A stretch of DNA of 64,000 nt from Prauserella marina. GTDB lineage: Bacteria > Actinomycetota > Actinomycetes > Mycobacteriales > Pseudonocardiaceae. The position numbers and the translations under genes are program-made. The notes beneath the pieces are model-generated. The model did no database searches. It was not told the DNA's origin and worked only from the letters and a program-made list of their open reading frames with translations. Of this stretch, positions 31,849 through 40,373 are shown one piece after another (the stretch's first letter is position 1; each line of letters begins with the position of its first letter). The stretch is from the NCBI RefSeq assembly GCF_002240355.1, contig NZ_CP016353.1, positions 6,301,001 through 6,365,000 of the forward strand, written 5' to 3'.

Positions 31849-32574
31849 GTGACCGACACATCCGGGGCGCCACGACCGCACAGCGGCGAAAGCCATCGCG
31901 GTATCGGCAGCAAACTCAACTGGCTCAGGGCGGGAGTGCTCGGGGCCAACGACGGCATCGTCTCGGTCGCCGGCCTCGTCGTCGGCGTCGCGGGCGCGAC
32001 GAGTGATCGCTCGGCCATCGTCGTCGCCGGGGTAGCCGGTCTGGTGGCGGGCGCGCTGTCGATGGCGGGCGGCGAATACGTATCCGTCAGCACCCAGCGC
32101 GACACCGAACGCGCCATGCTCCGGCTGGAGAAGCAGGAACTGCGCACCATGCCGGAGGAAGAAGAGCGCGAACTCGCCGGCATCTACGAGGAACGGGGCC
32201 TTTCCCCAGAACTTGCCGCGAGGGTGGCTCGCGAGCTGACCGAGAAGGACGCCCTGCAAGCGCACGCCGACGCCGAGTTGCGCATCGACCCGAACGACCT
32301 CACCAACCCGTGGCACGCCGCGTTCGCTTCGATGGCAGCCTTCACCGTCGGCGCGCTCCTTCCGCTACTCGCGATCGTGTTCCCTCCGACCTCATGGCGA
32401 GTGTGGACCTGCGTCGCCGGAGTCGTGATCGGACTGGCCATCACCGGTTTCACCAGCGCCCGGCTCGGCAACGCGCGGGCAGGTAGGGCCGTCGCGCGAA
32501 ATGTCGGCGTCGGCCTGCTGACGATGCTGGTCACCTACGCCGTCGGCCTGCTCTTCGGAGTCAGCACCGGCTAG
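31849..32574 (+). CDS. VIT1/CCC1-family metal transporter
   Basis: 241 residues. The first segment WLRAGVLGANDGIVSVAGLV carries the family Asp and Gly residues. Membrane helices lie at about 30-75 and, after an acidic cytoplasmic loop (MPEEEERELAGIYEERGLSP, Glu-rich and probably metal-binding), three more follow near the C terminus. Homologues move Fe2+ or Mn2+ out of the cytosol or into stores. GTG 31849 has no ribosome site and lies directly after the hairpin, so it may be leaderless. The substrate is inferred from the family. Confidence 0.82.
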   Translation: MTDTSGAPRPHSGESHRGIGSKLNWLRAGVLGANDGIVSVAGLVVGVAGATSDRSAIVVAGVAGLVAGALSMAGGEYVSVSTQRDTERAMLRLEKQELRTMPEEEERELAGIYEERGLSPELAARVARELTEKDALQAHADAELRIDPNDLTNPWHAAFASMAAFTVGALLPLLAIVFPPTSWRVWTCVAGVVIGLAITGFTSARLGNARAGRAVARNVGVGLLTMLVTYAVGLLFGVSTG

Positions 32575-32704
32575 GTCGAACGGTTACGGCCGGTGGTCGT
32601 CGTCACCACAAGGGACCACTCACGTCCGTGTCCGGTTAGGGTGTTCCGCGGGTGTGCCGGGAAGTCTGGTCGGCGAGTTGAACCGTCGACCGTTGGAGCT
32701 GCCC

Positions 32705-33919
32705 GTGACGACACCGTCGCGCCCCCGTTCATCTCCCGCCGAGTTCGTCCGTTTCCTTCGCATGGAGACGACCGGCGGCATACTTCTTCTCTGCGCGACG
32801 GTCATCGCGCTGGTTTGGGCCAACTCGCCGCTCGCCGACGTCTACCAGAGCGTCAAGGATTTCCGGGTGGGCCCCGAGTTCCTGCACCTCAACCTGACCA
32901 TCGGGGACTGGGCGAAGGACGGCCTGCTCGCGGTGTTCTTCTTCGTCGTCGGGCTCGAACTGAAACGCGAGCTCGTCGTCGGCGACCTTTCCAACGTCAA
33001 AGCGGCCGCGCTGCCGATCGTCGCCGCGATCGGCGGCATGATCGTTCCAGCCGGGATCGCGTTGACCGTCGGCTGGGGCTCGCCCGGTATCGACAAGGCA
33101 TGGGCCATCCCGGTCGCGACCGACATCGCCTTCGCACTCGGAGTGCTCGCGTTGGTCGGCTCGGCCCTTCCCGGCGCGGCGAGGGTCTTCCTTCTTTCCC
33201 TCGCCGTCGTCGACGACCTCGGCGCGATCATCGTCATCGCGGTCCTCTTCACGGCGGGTTTCGACCTCGTCGCCGCCGGAATCGCGGTCGCCGCGCTCGC
33301 GCTGTACGCCTTCCTGCAACACAAGCGGGTACAGGCGTGGTGGATCTACGTACCGCTGGCCATCGTGGTCTGGGTCGCCGTGCACACCACAGGCATCCAC
33401 GCGACCATCGCGGGCGTCGCGCTCGGCCTGCTCACCAGGGTGCGCAGCGACAAGGGCGAGCGGCACTCGCCCGCCGTCCGGCTCGAACACCGGTTGCAGC
33501 CGTGGTCGGCAGGTCTCGCGGTACCGGTCTTCGCGTTGTTCGCGGCAGGCGTCGCCATCACCGGCGGCGCGCTCGGCGCCGTCTTCACCGAGCCCGTCCC
33601 GCTCGCCGTCATCTGCGGCCTGTTGATCGGCAAGGTCGTCGGCATCATGGGGGCGAGCGCACTGGCCGTGAAACTCGGCCTCGCCACCCTGCCAAGCAGC
33701 CTGGCCTGGCGTGATGTGGGCGCGCTTTCGATGCTCGGAGCCGTCGGATTCACGGTCAGCCTGCTCATCGCCGAACTCTCACTCGAAGGCGAACAGGCCG
33801 AATTGGCCAAGGCCGCGGTGCTCATCGCGTCGGCCATCGCCTCGCTCACCGCGGCGCTGCTCCTGGTTCGTCGCAGTAAGGTGCATGCCAGAGGCGCGCC
33901 CAGCGAGCTTTCACATTGA
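32705..33919 (+). CDS. nhaA: Na+/H+ antiporter NhaA
   Basis: 404 residues with about 12 membrane helices. Family landmarks are FFFVVGLELKRELV, IPVATDIAFALGVLAL and LSLAVVDDLGAI, where the Asp pair is the ion-binding site. It exchanges Na+ (or Li+) for protons and supports salt and alkaline tolerance. GTG 32705 has GGAG 6 nt upstream; the frame is open back to 32654 without a ribosome site. The next gene begins 12 nt after the stop and may be co-transcribed. Confidence 0.96.
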   Translation: MTTPSRPRSSPAEFVRFLRMETTGGILLLCATVIALVWANSPLADVYQSVKDFRVGPEFLHLNLTIGDWAKDGLLAVFFFVVGLELKRELVVGDLSNVKAAALPIVAAIGGMIVPAGIALTVGWGSPGIDKAWAIPVATDIAFALGVLALVGSALPGAARVFLLSLAVVDDLGAIIVIAVLFTAGFDLVAAGIAVAALALYAFLQHKRVQAWWIYVPLAIVVWVAVHTTGIHATIAGVALGLLTRVRSDKGERHSPAVRLEHRLQPWSAGLAVPVFALFAAGVAITGGALGAVFTEPVPLAVICGLLIGKVVGIMGASALAVKLGLATLPSSLAWRDVGALSMLGAVGFTVSLLIAELSLEGEQAELAKAAVLIASAIASLTAALLLVRRSKVHARGAPSELSH

Positions 33920-33931
33920 TCACATGGCACG

Positions 33932-34465
33932 ATGAGGGCCGTGAGCAGCCCCAAACACCAATTCGACGACAGCGACGGCCCGGTCCCCTATCTGCCGCTG
34001 TCCGAGGAAAACGCGACAGCGGCGGACGGGCAGTCGATCGGCGCGCTCGTCAAAGACGCGACGCAGCACATGTCCACGCTGTTCAGAGCCGAAGTCGAGC
34101 TGGTAAAGGCCGAGACGGTCGGTGAAGCGAAGAAGGCCGCCAAAGGCAGCGCCTTCTTCATCATCGCGGGCGTCATCGTCCTCTACAGCTCGTTCTTCTT
34201 CTTTTTCTTCCTCGGTGAACTGCTGTCCGAGTGGCTGATGCGCTGGGCCGCCTTCGGCATCGTGTTCCTGCTCATGCTGGTCACCGCCGGTCTGCTCGGC
34301 TTCCTCGGTTACCGGAAGTGGAAGAAAGTCAGGGCTCCGCAGCGCTCCATCGACAGCATCAAGGAGACCGCCGCGGCGCTCAAGCCACGACGGCAGTCCG
34401 AGAGCGGCGAGCACGGTACCGGCCTGACCTCGGCCACCGAGTTCCGCTCGCCGGAACGACGCTGA
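33932..34465 (+). CDS. holin-superfamily membrane protein (Act_Holin type)
   Basis: 177 residues. An acidic N terminus (HQFDDSDGPVPYLPLSEEN) and an amphipathic helix (LVKDATQHMSTLFRAEVELVKAE) precede two membrane helices, the first Phe-rich (VLYSSFFFFFFLGELL), then a basic tail. This is the actinobacterial phage-holin-superfamily protein found next to ephE in mycobacteria (Rv3669 type). It is a chromosomal gene and no prophage is nearby. The start is uncertain: ATG 33932 lacks a ribosome site and GTG 33941 has GAGGG too close. Confidence 0.8.
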   Translation: MRAVSSPKHQFDDSDGPVPYLPLSEENATAADGQSIGALVKDATQHMSTLFRAEVELVKAETVGEAKKAAKGSAFFIIAGVIVLYSSFFFFFFLGELLSEWLMRWAAFGIVFLLMLVTAGLLGFLGYRKWKKVRAPQRSIDSIKETAAALKPRRQSESGEHGTGLTSATEFRSPERR

Positions 34466-34482
34466 CGTCGCGCGGCACGGCC

Positions 34483-35418
34483 GTGCGAGCCCCCGATCCC
34501 TCGACCGTCCGCCTTGCCGGTCCGTGGACACACAGGGACGTCTCGGCGAACGGAATCCGGTTGCACGTCGCCGAAGCCGGATCGGGGCCGATGGTGCTGC
34601 TGCTGCACGGCTTCGCGGAGTTCTGGTGGACCTGGCACCACCAGTTGCGTTCGCTCGCCGAAGCGGGCTTCCACGTTGTCGCCGCCGATCTTCGTGGTTA
34701 CGGGGATTCCGACAAGCCTCCGCGCGGCTATGACGCGTGGACGCTCGCCGGCGATGTCGCGGGGCTGGTCAGGGCGATGGGGCAGCGGCAGGCACATCTC
34801 GTAGGGCATGCCTGGGGCGGAATGCTCGCGTGGACGGCGGCCGCGCTGCATCCAAGGGTCGTCGCGTCGGTGTCGGTGCTCGGCGGTGCTCACCCGCTCG
34901 CGCTGCGCTCCGCGATCGCCAGATCCGCTGTTCGCCGTAAGGGAAGCCAGGCAAGAGCCATGGGACACCTGCTCCGGTTTCAGACTCCGGTCTCGCCGGA
35001 ACGCGGCCTGGTGAAAGACGAAGCCGCCGCCGTCGAGACGCTGCTTCGCGCGTGGTCGGGCGACGAGTGGCGCGACACCGCCGATTTCGCCGTCACGGCA
35101 AGGACCTTTCGCAACGCGATGCTGGTTCCCGGCGTCGCGCACAGCGCGCTTGAGTACTACCGCTGGGCCTTCCGCGCACAGTTTCGCGGCGAGGGGAGGC
35201 GGTTCACCGAGGCCATCGACGTCCGTCCATCGATGCCGGTTCTCCAGTTGCACGGATCAGCCGACCCGTGTGTGCTGCCGAGTACCGCCCGCGATTCGGC
35301 ACCGTGGCTAGGGCCGAGGTCGCGCTTCGAGACGTTGCGGGACATCGGGCACTACCCGCACCTTGAGGAACCCGGCAGGTCGACGGAGGCCATCGTCGAT
35401 TTCCTGCGCGCGACCTGA
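34483..35418 (+). CDS. alpha/beta-hydrolase, EphE-like, with substituted nucleophile
   Basis: 311 residues, epoxide-hydrolase-like fold: oxyanion region LLLHGFAEFWWTW, DLRGYGDSDKPPRGYD, then LVGHAWGGML, then acid HGSADPCVL and His in IGHYPHLEEP. The nucleophile elbow reads GHAWGG. An Asp (GHDWGG) or Ser is expected in the third position and Ala cannot act, so the protein may be a non-catalytic relative or use another residue. GTG 34483 lacks a clear ribosome site. It is convergent with marP (12-bp gap), as in mycobacteria (Rv3670-Rv3671c). Confidence 0.85.
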   Translation: MRAPDPSTVRLAGPWTHRDVSANGIRLHVAEAGSGPMVLLLHGFAEFWWTWHHQLRSLAEAGFHVVAADLRGYGDSDKPPRGYDAWTLAGDVAGLVRAMGQRQAHLVGHAWGGMLAWTAAALHPRVVASVSVLGGAHPLALRSAIARSAVRRKGSQARAMGHLLRFQTPVSPERGLVKDEAAAVETLLRAWSGDEWRDTADFAVTARTFRNAMLVPGVAHSALEYYRWAFRAQFRGEGRRFTEAIDVRPSMPVLQLHGSADPCVLPSTARDSAPWLGPRSRFETLRDIGHYPHLEEPGRSTEAIVDFLRAT

Positions 35419-35430
35419 CGGAACCGGCGG

Positions 35431-36621
35431 CTACCGTGTGCACGGCCCGGTGTCGACCCCCGCGCCGAAGTTGCCCGCCTGCTCGACCTCGGCTCGCACC
35501 TCGTCCGCCGTCAAGACGAAACCGGTCTCCGGGTCCTCGACGGAAGCACCGAAGATGACGCCGATGACTCTGCCCTGCGGGTCGACCATGGGGCCGCCGG
35601 AGTTCCCGCTTCGCACCTGACCGCGCACCGTGAAGACGTCCCTTTCGACGGTGTTGGCGTCGTAGATGTCGGGGCCCCTGAGGTTGATCTGCTGCCTGAC
35701 GCGCAACGCGGTCGCCGTGTAGGGGCCGTCGAGCGGGTAGCCGAGCGCGATGGCGTCGTCGCCCGCGCTCGCGGGCTGCTGTTCAAGGGGGAGTACAGGG
35801 GCGGCGAGGCCGGGAACGGCGAGGATGGCGACGTCGGTCTCGGGGTCGTAGTGGACGACTCGCGCGCTGAGCCTGCCTCCTTGGGTCTCGACGGCGGTCT
35901 CTTCGGTGCCCGCGACGACGTGTGCGTTGGTCATGACGCGCTCGGGGCCGATCACGAAGCCGCTGCCTTCGAGCGAGCGGGAACAGGAAGGGGCGATGCC
36001 CCTGATCTTCAGCACGCTGCTCTGCAACCGCTGCACGACCTCGCTGTTCTGCAACGCGGTGTCGGGCGGTCCGATTTCCCTGACCGGCGCGTTCTGGAAC
36101 GGGTCCACAATGGACGGAAAGCCGGACGCGTCGAGCAATTGCCGCAGTTCGGCGGGAAGGCCCTGTGCCGCGTCCGGCATCATCGAGTTGACGCCACCGA
36201 GCACGACCGAGTTGTTGATCGCCCTCGCGAGGCCAGGCAACGAGGCGACGCTGGTGAGCGGGAGCGCGATCAGCCAGGCGACGACGAAAACGACCGCGCC
36301 CTGCATGATCGCGCCGAGCGTGCTGTCGACGCCGGAGAGTTTCGGCGACTTGATCTTGCGTTTGAGCTTGCCGCCGAGCCATACCCCCAGCGTCTCGCCG
36401 AGCGCGACGAGAAACACCACGGTGCCGATCGCGAACGCGACCTTCGCGGCGGGGTGATCGAAGAAGTCGATGACGAGCGGCGCGAGCCGGATGCCCAGCA
36501 GTGCTCCGCCGATGACACCGAGGAACGCGGGCAACGCGATCACGACGCCCTGGCGAGCACCGGAGACAGCGGCGAGGATGGCCACCAGCACTACCAGTAC
36601 GTCGACCCAGTTCAACGCCAC
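35431..36621 (-). CDS. marP: membrane-anchored periplasmic serine protease MarP
   Basis: 396 residues. A CvpA-like N-terminal domain with four membrane helices (VDVLVVLVAILAAV, GVIALPAFLGVIGG, AFAIGTVVFLVALG, VVFVVAWLIALPL) is followed by a chymotrypsin-fold domain: His234 in TNAHVVAG, Asp263 in DPETDVAIL and Ser341 in RSGNSGGPMVD. Cys213 and Cys394 could form the disulfide known to control mycobacterial MarP. It is required for acid and oxidative stress survival in M. tuberculosis by peptidoglycan-enzyme processing; here that is by homology. It lies 20 bp downstream of the NUDIX gene. Confidence 0.94.
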   Translation of the reverse strand: MALNWVDVLVVLVAILAAVSGARQGVVIALPAFLGVIGGALLGIRLAPLVIDFFDHPAAKVAFAIGTVVFLVALGETLGVWLGGKLKRKIKSPKLSGVDSTLGAIMQGAVVFVVAWLIALPLTSVASLPGLARAINNSVVLGGVNSMMPDAAQGLPAELRQLLDASGFPSIVDPFQNAPVREIGPPDTALQNSEVVQRLQSSVLKIRGIAPSCSRSLEGSGFVIGPERVMTNAHVVAGTEETAVETQGGRLSARVVHYDPETDVAILAVPGLAAPVLPLEQQPASAGDDAIALGYPLDGPYTATALRVRQQINLRGPDIYDANTVERDVFTVRGQVRSGNSGGPMVDPQGRVIGVIFGASVEDPETGFVLTADEVRAEVEQAGNFGAGVDTGPCTR

Positions 36622-36641
36622 TCCCTATCCGCTCACCACAG

Positions 36642-37340
36642 TCACCCAGCACCCGAATGCCGCGCACGAGCCTCGTGCCGCGCCAACGCTACGTCAAGAT
36701 CGCGCACATCCGTGTGATCCCACTCCTGCTCCCAGCCGCCGAGCGTGAGCAGCACGGACAGCAAACCCGCCGTGAAGCCCCACACGAACAATCCGCCGAC
36801 ATCGAAGGCCGGCCCCTTCCACTCGGCACCTTCCCTCTTGACGAAGAACCGGTTTGCCGGATCACAGAGTTCGGCCAGTGGCACCCTCGCGACGGCTGCC
36901 GTCTCACCGGGGTCGACGGCGTGCACCGGCGAGGGTTGCGACCAGTGGGCGAGAACGGGAGTGACCACGAACCGTGACACCGGTACCCAGAGCTTCGGCA
37001 GCACGGCGATGGGCCGTACACCGGCCGGATCGACGCCGGTCTCCTCCTCGGCTTCCCGCAGCGCGGTGCCGACGGGCCCCGCGTCACCTTCCTCTGCTCC
37101 TCCGCCGGGAAAGGCGACCTGACCGGCATGCGAATCGAGGGTGTCCGCCCTGCGCAACAGCAGTACGTCAGGTTCGGCCTCATCGCCACCGAACAGAATG
37201 AGCACCGAGGCGTCTCTGGTCGCGGTCCCCTTCGGCACCGCGAACCTGGTGAACGTCTTCTCGTCGAGGTCACCGCTGATCTCGACGAGGCCACGCAACC
37301 AGGCAGGCGCCTCGGCGGGGTCGATGAGCGGACCGGTCAC
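36642..37340 (-). CDS. NUDIX hydrolase, CoA-pyrophosphatase-like
   Basis: 232 residues. The CoA-diphosphatase signature LLRRADTLDSHAGQVAFPGG directly precedes the Nudix helix, with REAEEETGVD carrying the metal-binding Glu residues. It should hydrolyse CoA or related diphosphates to 4'-phosphopantetheine and 3',5'-ADP. Its start overlaps the thioredoxin-like gene's stop by 4 bp, and marP follows, giving an nth-thioredoxin-NUDIX-marP operon as in mycobacteria (Rv3674c-Rv3671c). Confidence 0.9.
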   Translation of the reverse strand: MTGPLIDPAEAPAWLRGLVEISGDLDEKTFTRFAVPKGTATRDASVLILFGGDEAEPDVLLLRRADTLDSHAGQVAFPGGGAEEGDAGPVGTALREAEEETGVDPAGVRPIAVLPKLWVPVSRFVVTPVLAHWSQPSPVHAVDPGETAAVARVPLAELCDPANRFFVKREGAEWKGPAFDVGGLFVWGFTAGLLSVLLTLGGWEQEWDHTDVRDLDVALARHEARARHSGAG

Positions 37341-37948
37341 GCGGCACCGCCGACCGCGTCGCGGATCTCCTGGACGGACGTGAACAACCTCGGCTCGGTC
37401 ACGAGACGCACGTCACCGTCGGCTGAAACCAGGTAGGAGGCAGGCAACGCCCTCGGCACTCGCAGCGCCGTGCGCACCGGTCCGGTAGGGCCGTCACCGT
37501 CGTGGAAACCCGGCAACTCGACCCCGAGTTCGGCGAGCAGGTCGAGTCCTTCCCGCTCCGAGCTCTCGACCTGAACGGTCAGAACCCTGATCGCCCCCGG
37601 TTGCTCGGCGTACTCGGCGAGCAATGGCAGCTCGTCCCTGCACGGTTTGCACCAGGTAGCCCAGAAGTTCACCAACGTCGGCTCACCGGAGAGCGCCGCG
37701 CCGACGTCGACTCGCGAACCGTCGGCGAGACACGTCGCGGTGACCCCGCTCAGCTCGCCGGAGTCAGCGGCGTTTTCCGAGCCGGATGGGCATGGCTGGA
37801 GCGCGGCGGCCTCTCTCGCGGCGCCGAGATCGTCGGCGGCCCGAGCACCGGAGGGATCGGTCGCGTCGTCGACCCGCGGCAGCAACGCCACGATCAGCGC
37901 CAGCGCGAGAACGCCTGCCGCGAGTGCCCATTTCGTAGCTGTGGTCAA
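37337..37948 (-). CDS. TlpA-like membrane-anchored thioredoxin
   Basis: 203 residues. One N-terminal membrane helix ([17 protein letters not shown]) puts the thioredoxin fold outside. The active site is [15 protein letters not shown] (CKPC) and the cis-Pro is in [11 protein letters not shown]. An extra cysteine pair occurs earlier (LQPCPSG and ATCLADG). It probably reduces or forms disulfides in exported proteins; MarP, downstream, is a plausible partner because of its cysteines. The start is TTG 37948, overlapping the nth stop as TTGA; no other start gives the membrane helix. Confidence 0.88.
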   Translation of the reverse strand: MTTATKWALAAGVLALALIVALLPRVDDATDPSGARAADDLGAAREAAALQPCPSGSENAADSGELSGVTATCLADGSRVDVGAALSGEPTLVNFWATWCKPCRDELPLLAEYAEQPGAIRVLTVQVESSEREGLDLLAELGVELPGFHDGDGPTGPVRTALRVPRALPASYLVSADGDVRLVTEPRLFTSVQEIRDAVGGAA

Positions 37949-38715
37949 GAGCCGGTCACCATCGCGAGCAGGTGCTCGCGCTCCGGCCCCTTGACGAGCT
38001 TGGCCGCCGCATCGAACTCGGTCGGCCCCGCGCCGTAGGAGGGACAGTCGTTCGCGAGCGGGCACGCTCCGCACGCGGGCTTCCTCGCGTGGCAGATCCT
38101 GCGCCCGTGAAAGATCACCCTGTGCGAGAGCATCGTCCAGTCCTTGCGGGGAAACAGCGTGCCGATCTCGTGCTCGACCTTGACCGGGTCGTCTTCGGTC
38201 GTCCAACCCCACCGGCGGACGAGCCTGCCGAAGTGGGTGTCCACTGTGATCCCTGGAACACCGAAAGCCTCGCCGAGCACGACGTTGGCGGTTTTCCTTC
38301 CCACGCCCGGCAGTTTCACGAGCTGGTCGAGTTTGCCTGGTACCTCGCCGTCGTAGCGCTCCACCAACGCCGCACCGAGCCCGAGCAGTGAGCTGGTCTT
38401 GTTGCGGTAGAAGCCGGTCGGGCGGATCATTTCCTCTAGTTCGACCCGATTGGCACCCGCGTAGTCGGCAGCGGTCGGGTAGCGGGAGAACAAGGCCGGG
38501 GTGACCTCATTGACTCGCTGGTCAGTGCATTGCGCCGAGAGGATCACGGCGACGAGCAGTTCGAGAGGGGTGGAGAAGTCGAGTTCGCAGTGAGCGCCCG
38601 GATACGCCTCGTCGAGGCAACGTTTCATCCTCCGTGCGCGTCTTACCAAAGACAACCGACTCTCCGCAGCGAATGAACGTCCCTTTCGGGGGGCTTGACC
38701 AACGGCTGACGACAC
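37945..38715 (-). CDS. nth: endonuclease III
   Basis: 256-residue DNA glycosylase/AP-lyase for oxidised pyrimidines. The helix-hairpin-helix is [13 protein letters not shown] with the catalytic Lys, the catalytic Asp is in VDTHFGR, and the 4Fe-4S ligands are [17 protein letters not shown] (C-x6-C-x2-C-x5-C). GTG 38715 keeps the conserved [16 protein letters not shown]-terminal segment; a better ribosome site exists for a TTG inside that segment, so the N terminus is not certain. It is the first gene of the nth-thioredoxin-NUDIX-marP operon. Confidence 0.95.
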   Translation of the reverse strand: MSSAVGQAPRKGRSFAAESRLSLVRRARRMKRCLDEAYPGAHCELDFSTPLELLVAVILSAQCTDQRVNEVTPALFSRYPTAADYAGANRVELEEMIRPTGFYRNKTSSLLGLGAALVERYDGEVPGKLDQLVKLPGVGRKTANVVLGEAFGVPGITVDTHFGRLVRRWGWTTEDDPVKVEHEIGTLFPRKDWTMLSHRVIFHGRRICHARKPACGACPLANDCPSYGAGPTEFDAAAKLVKGPEREHLLAMVTGS

Positions 38716-38832
38716 CCCGCTAGCCTACGTGCGCCGCCCGATCAGGGGAGCACGTGCTTCGCCGTGACCGGGTCGGGACAACAACCGGGTGCGGGGAATT
38801 CGAGCCGCCACGAGTGAGGATCGGGAGTCTCC

Positions 38833-39084
38833 ATGACCGTCTGGTTCGTCATCGCGGTACCCCTGGTGATCATGCTTTTCGCACTGGGGATGGAACGCGT
38901 TGAGAACCGGCTCCGCCACGTGTCCGTGCGTGGCGAGGACGTCGAAGAGTTCCTTGAGCAGGCTCATCCCGAAGAAGTGAGAGCCCTTTACGGACACGGA
39001 ATCGGCAGGGCGCTGGAGCTCTTCCGGCTGCGCCGCCTCGGCGGAAGGACGGGCAAGCTCAAGTCCCGTCGAGTCCGAGGTTAG
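38833..39084 (+). CDS. small single-pass membrane protein
   Basis: 83 residues. One N-terminal membrane helix (VWFVIAVPLVIMLFALGMERV) is followed by a cytoplasmic helical tail ending in basic residues (GGRTGKLKSRRVRG). Its function is unknown. It is in the conserved position between nth and crp. GGGAG lies 5 nt before ATG 38833. Confidence 0.75.
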   Translation: MTVWFVIAVPLVIMLFALGMERVENRLRHVSVRGEDVEEFLEQAHPEEVRALYGHGIGRALELFRLRRLGGRTGKLKSRRVRG

Positions 39085-39300
39085 GCTGTTTGGTCGGACG
39101 AGATCATTCCGGATGCCGTTTTAACAGGCAGTATCCGCGCGAACGCGCTCAGACAGCGTGCATCACTCGCACAAGGGATGCTCGCGCTTGCGACGGCGAG
39201 CCGGGAAGCGATCTCGGGGGCACGCCCTACACTGCATGTAGTGATCGGCGACACGCTCCTCCAATCGAGGATCGGGGTCGCTTCTCAAAGGAGGCACGAC

Positions 39301-39975
39301 GTGGACGAAACCCTGGCCCGGGCGGGCATTTTTCAGGGTGTGGAACCGGCAGCGGCCGAGGCGCTTGCACAGACCTTGGAGACTGTGGATTTCCCTCGCG
39401 GCCACGTGATCTTCAACGAGGGCGAGCCGGGCGACAAGCTCTACATCATCAAGTCGGGCAAGGTGAAGATCGGACGCAAGTCCGCGGATGGTCGGGAGAA
39501 CCTGTTCCAGATCATGGGGCCTTCCGACATGTTCGGTGAGCTGTCGATCTTCGACCCCGGTCCCCGTACCTCGACCGCGACGACCGTGACCGAAGTGAGC
39601 GCCGTGACGATGGACCGGCCCGCGCTCCGCCAGTGGATCTCGACGCGGCCGGAGATCGCGGAGCAGTTGCTGCGCGTAGTGGCGCGCAGGTTGCGCCGCA
39701 CGAACAACATGGTCGCCGAACTGATCTTCACCGACGTTCCTGGCCGGGTCGCGAGGGCGCTGTTGCAGCTCGCTCAGCGGTTCGGCAGCCAGGAAGCCGG
39801 CCTGCTGCGGGTCACACACGACCTCACGCAGGAAGAGATCGCTCAGTACGTCGGAGCCTCGCGGGAGACCGTCAACAAGGCGCTCGCCGACTTCGCACAC
39901 CGTGGCTGGCTGCGACTCGAAGGCAAGAGCGTGCTGATCCTCGATCCGGAGCGATTGGCTCGCCGGGCCCGCTGA
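39301..39975 (+). CDS. crp: cAMP-binding Crp/Fnr-family regulator (Crp/GlxR)
   Basis: 224 residues. The cyclic-nucleotide domain shows [20 protein letters not shown] and the phosphate-binding cassette [17 protein letters not shown]. The C-terminal helix-turn-helix is [20 protein letters not shown]. It matches mycobacterial Crp (Rv3676) and corynebacterial GlxR, global regulators of carbon and energy genes. GTG 39301 has AAAGGAGG 6 nt upstream, an excellent ribosome site that decides the start although the frame is open from 39178. A long hairpin follows. Confidence 0.95.
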   Translation: MDETLARAGIFQGVEPAAAEALAQTLETVDFPRGHVIFNEGEPGDKLYIIKSGKVKIGRKSADGRENLFQIMGPSDMFGELSIFDPGPRTSTATTVTEVSAVTMDRPALRQWISTRPEIAEQLLRVVARRLRRTNNMVAELIFTDVPGRVARALLQLAQRFGSQEAGLLRVTHDLTQEEIAQYVGASRETVNKALADFAHRGWLRLEGKSVLILDPERLARRAR

Positions 39976-40004
39976 CCAGCGGAACCACCTGACGGCAGAC
40001 ATAA

Positions 40005-40048
40005 CAAGGGGCCGGGCGCCACCCCCGACGTGGCGCACCGGCCCCTTG
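40005..40048 (+). terminator. nested stem-loop terminating crp
   Basis: Outer arms CAAGGGGCCGG (40005-40015) and CCGGCCCCTTG (40038-40048), inner arms GCGCCAC and GTGGCGC. It lies 30 bp past the crp stop. The last pairs give CCCCTTG rather than a U-run. Confidence 0.8.
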
Positions 40049-40140
40049 CTGTGCGCGGACCATCCCCCGACAGCCCGCGCTCCCCGCCCTCCGGATGTAG
40101 GCCCCGACCCGATCCCGGAGGGAGTCTATGTACTTCGCGA

Positions 40141-40160
40141 TTCACGGCGATCGCCGTGAA
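40141..40160. promoter_or_regulatory. 20-bp perfect palindrome
   Basis: TTCACGGCGATCGCCGTGAA reads identically on both strands. It lies in the non-coding stretch 40049-40373 between crp and the MFS gene. It has the form of a dimeric-repressor operator but is 200 bp from the MFS start, and no regulator gene is adjacent. Confidence 0.5.
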
Positions 40161-40336
40161 CTTCTTTCAACGATCCCACGACCCCTACCCACTAACTCAA
40201 GGCCGTTCACTCTCAAGGACGCTTCGAGGTCTCGTTTGATGCCTGAAACAGGCGCACTGTTACCTAACCGAGATCAACGTACCCGTTCGGGACGGCTTCA
40301 CACCTGTTCGCGACAGCTCGCAACCACATAAATAAC

Positions 40337-40366
40337 TGGTACACCCGTACCAATGCGCTGCATACT
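40337..40366 (+). promoter_or_regulatory. MFS gene promoter with overlapping operator
   Basis: Inverted repeat TGGTAC-ACCC-GTACCA (40337-40352) covers the probable -35 (TGGTAC). CATACT (40361-40366) is the -10 after an 18-bp spacer and ends 7 nt before GTG 40374. Repressor control of the transporter is inferred. Confidence 0.5.
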
Positions 40367-40373
40367 GGTGAGC

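Noticed and set aside
33932-34465. Holin-like gene as a sign of a prophage
   Set aside because: It is the conserved chromosomal Act_Holin gene next to the EphE homologue; no phage genes, integrase or attachment repeat nearby.
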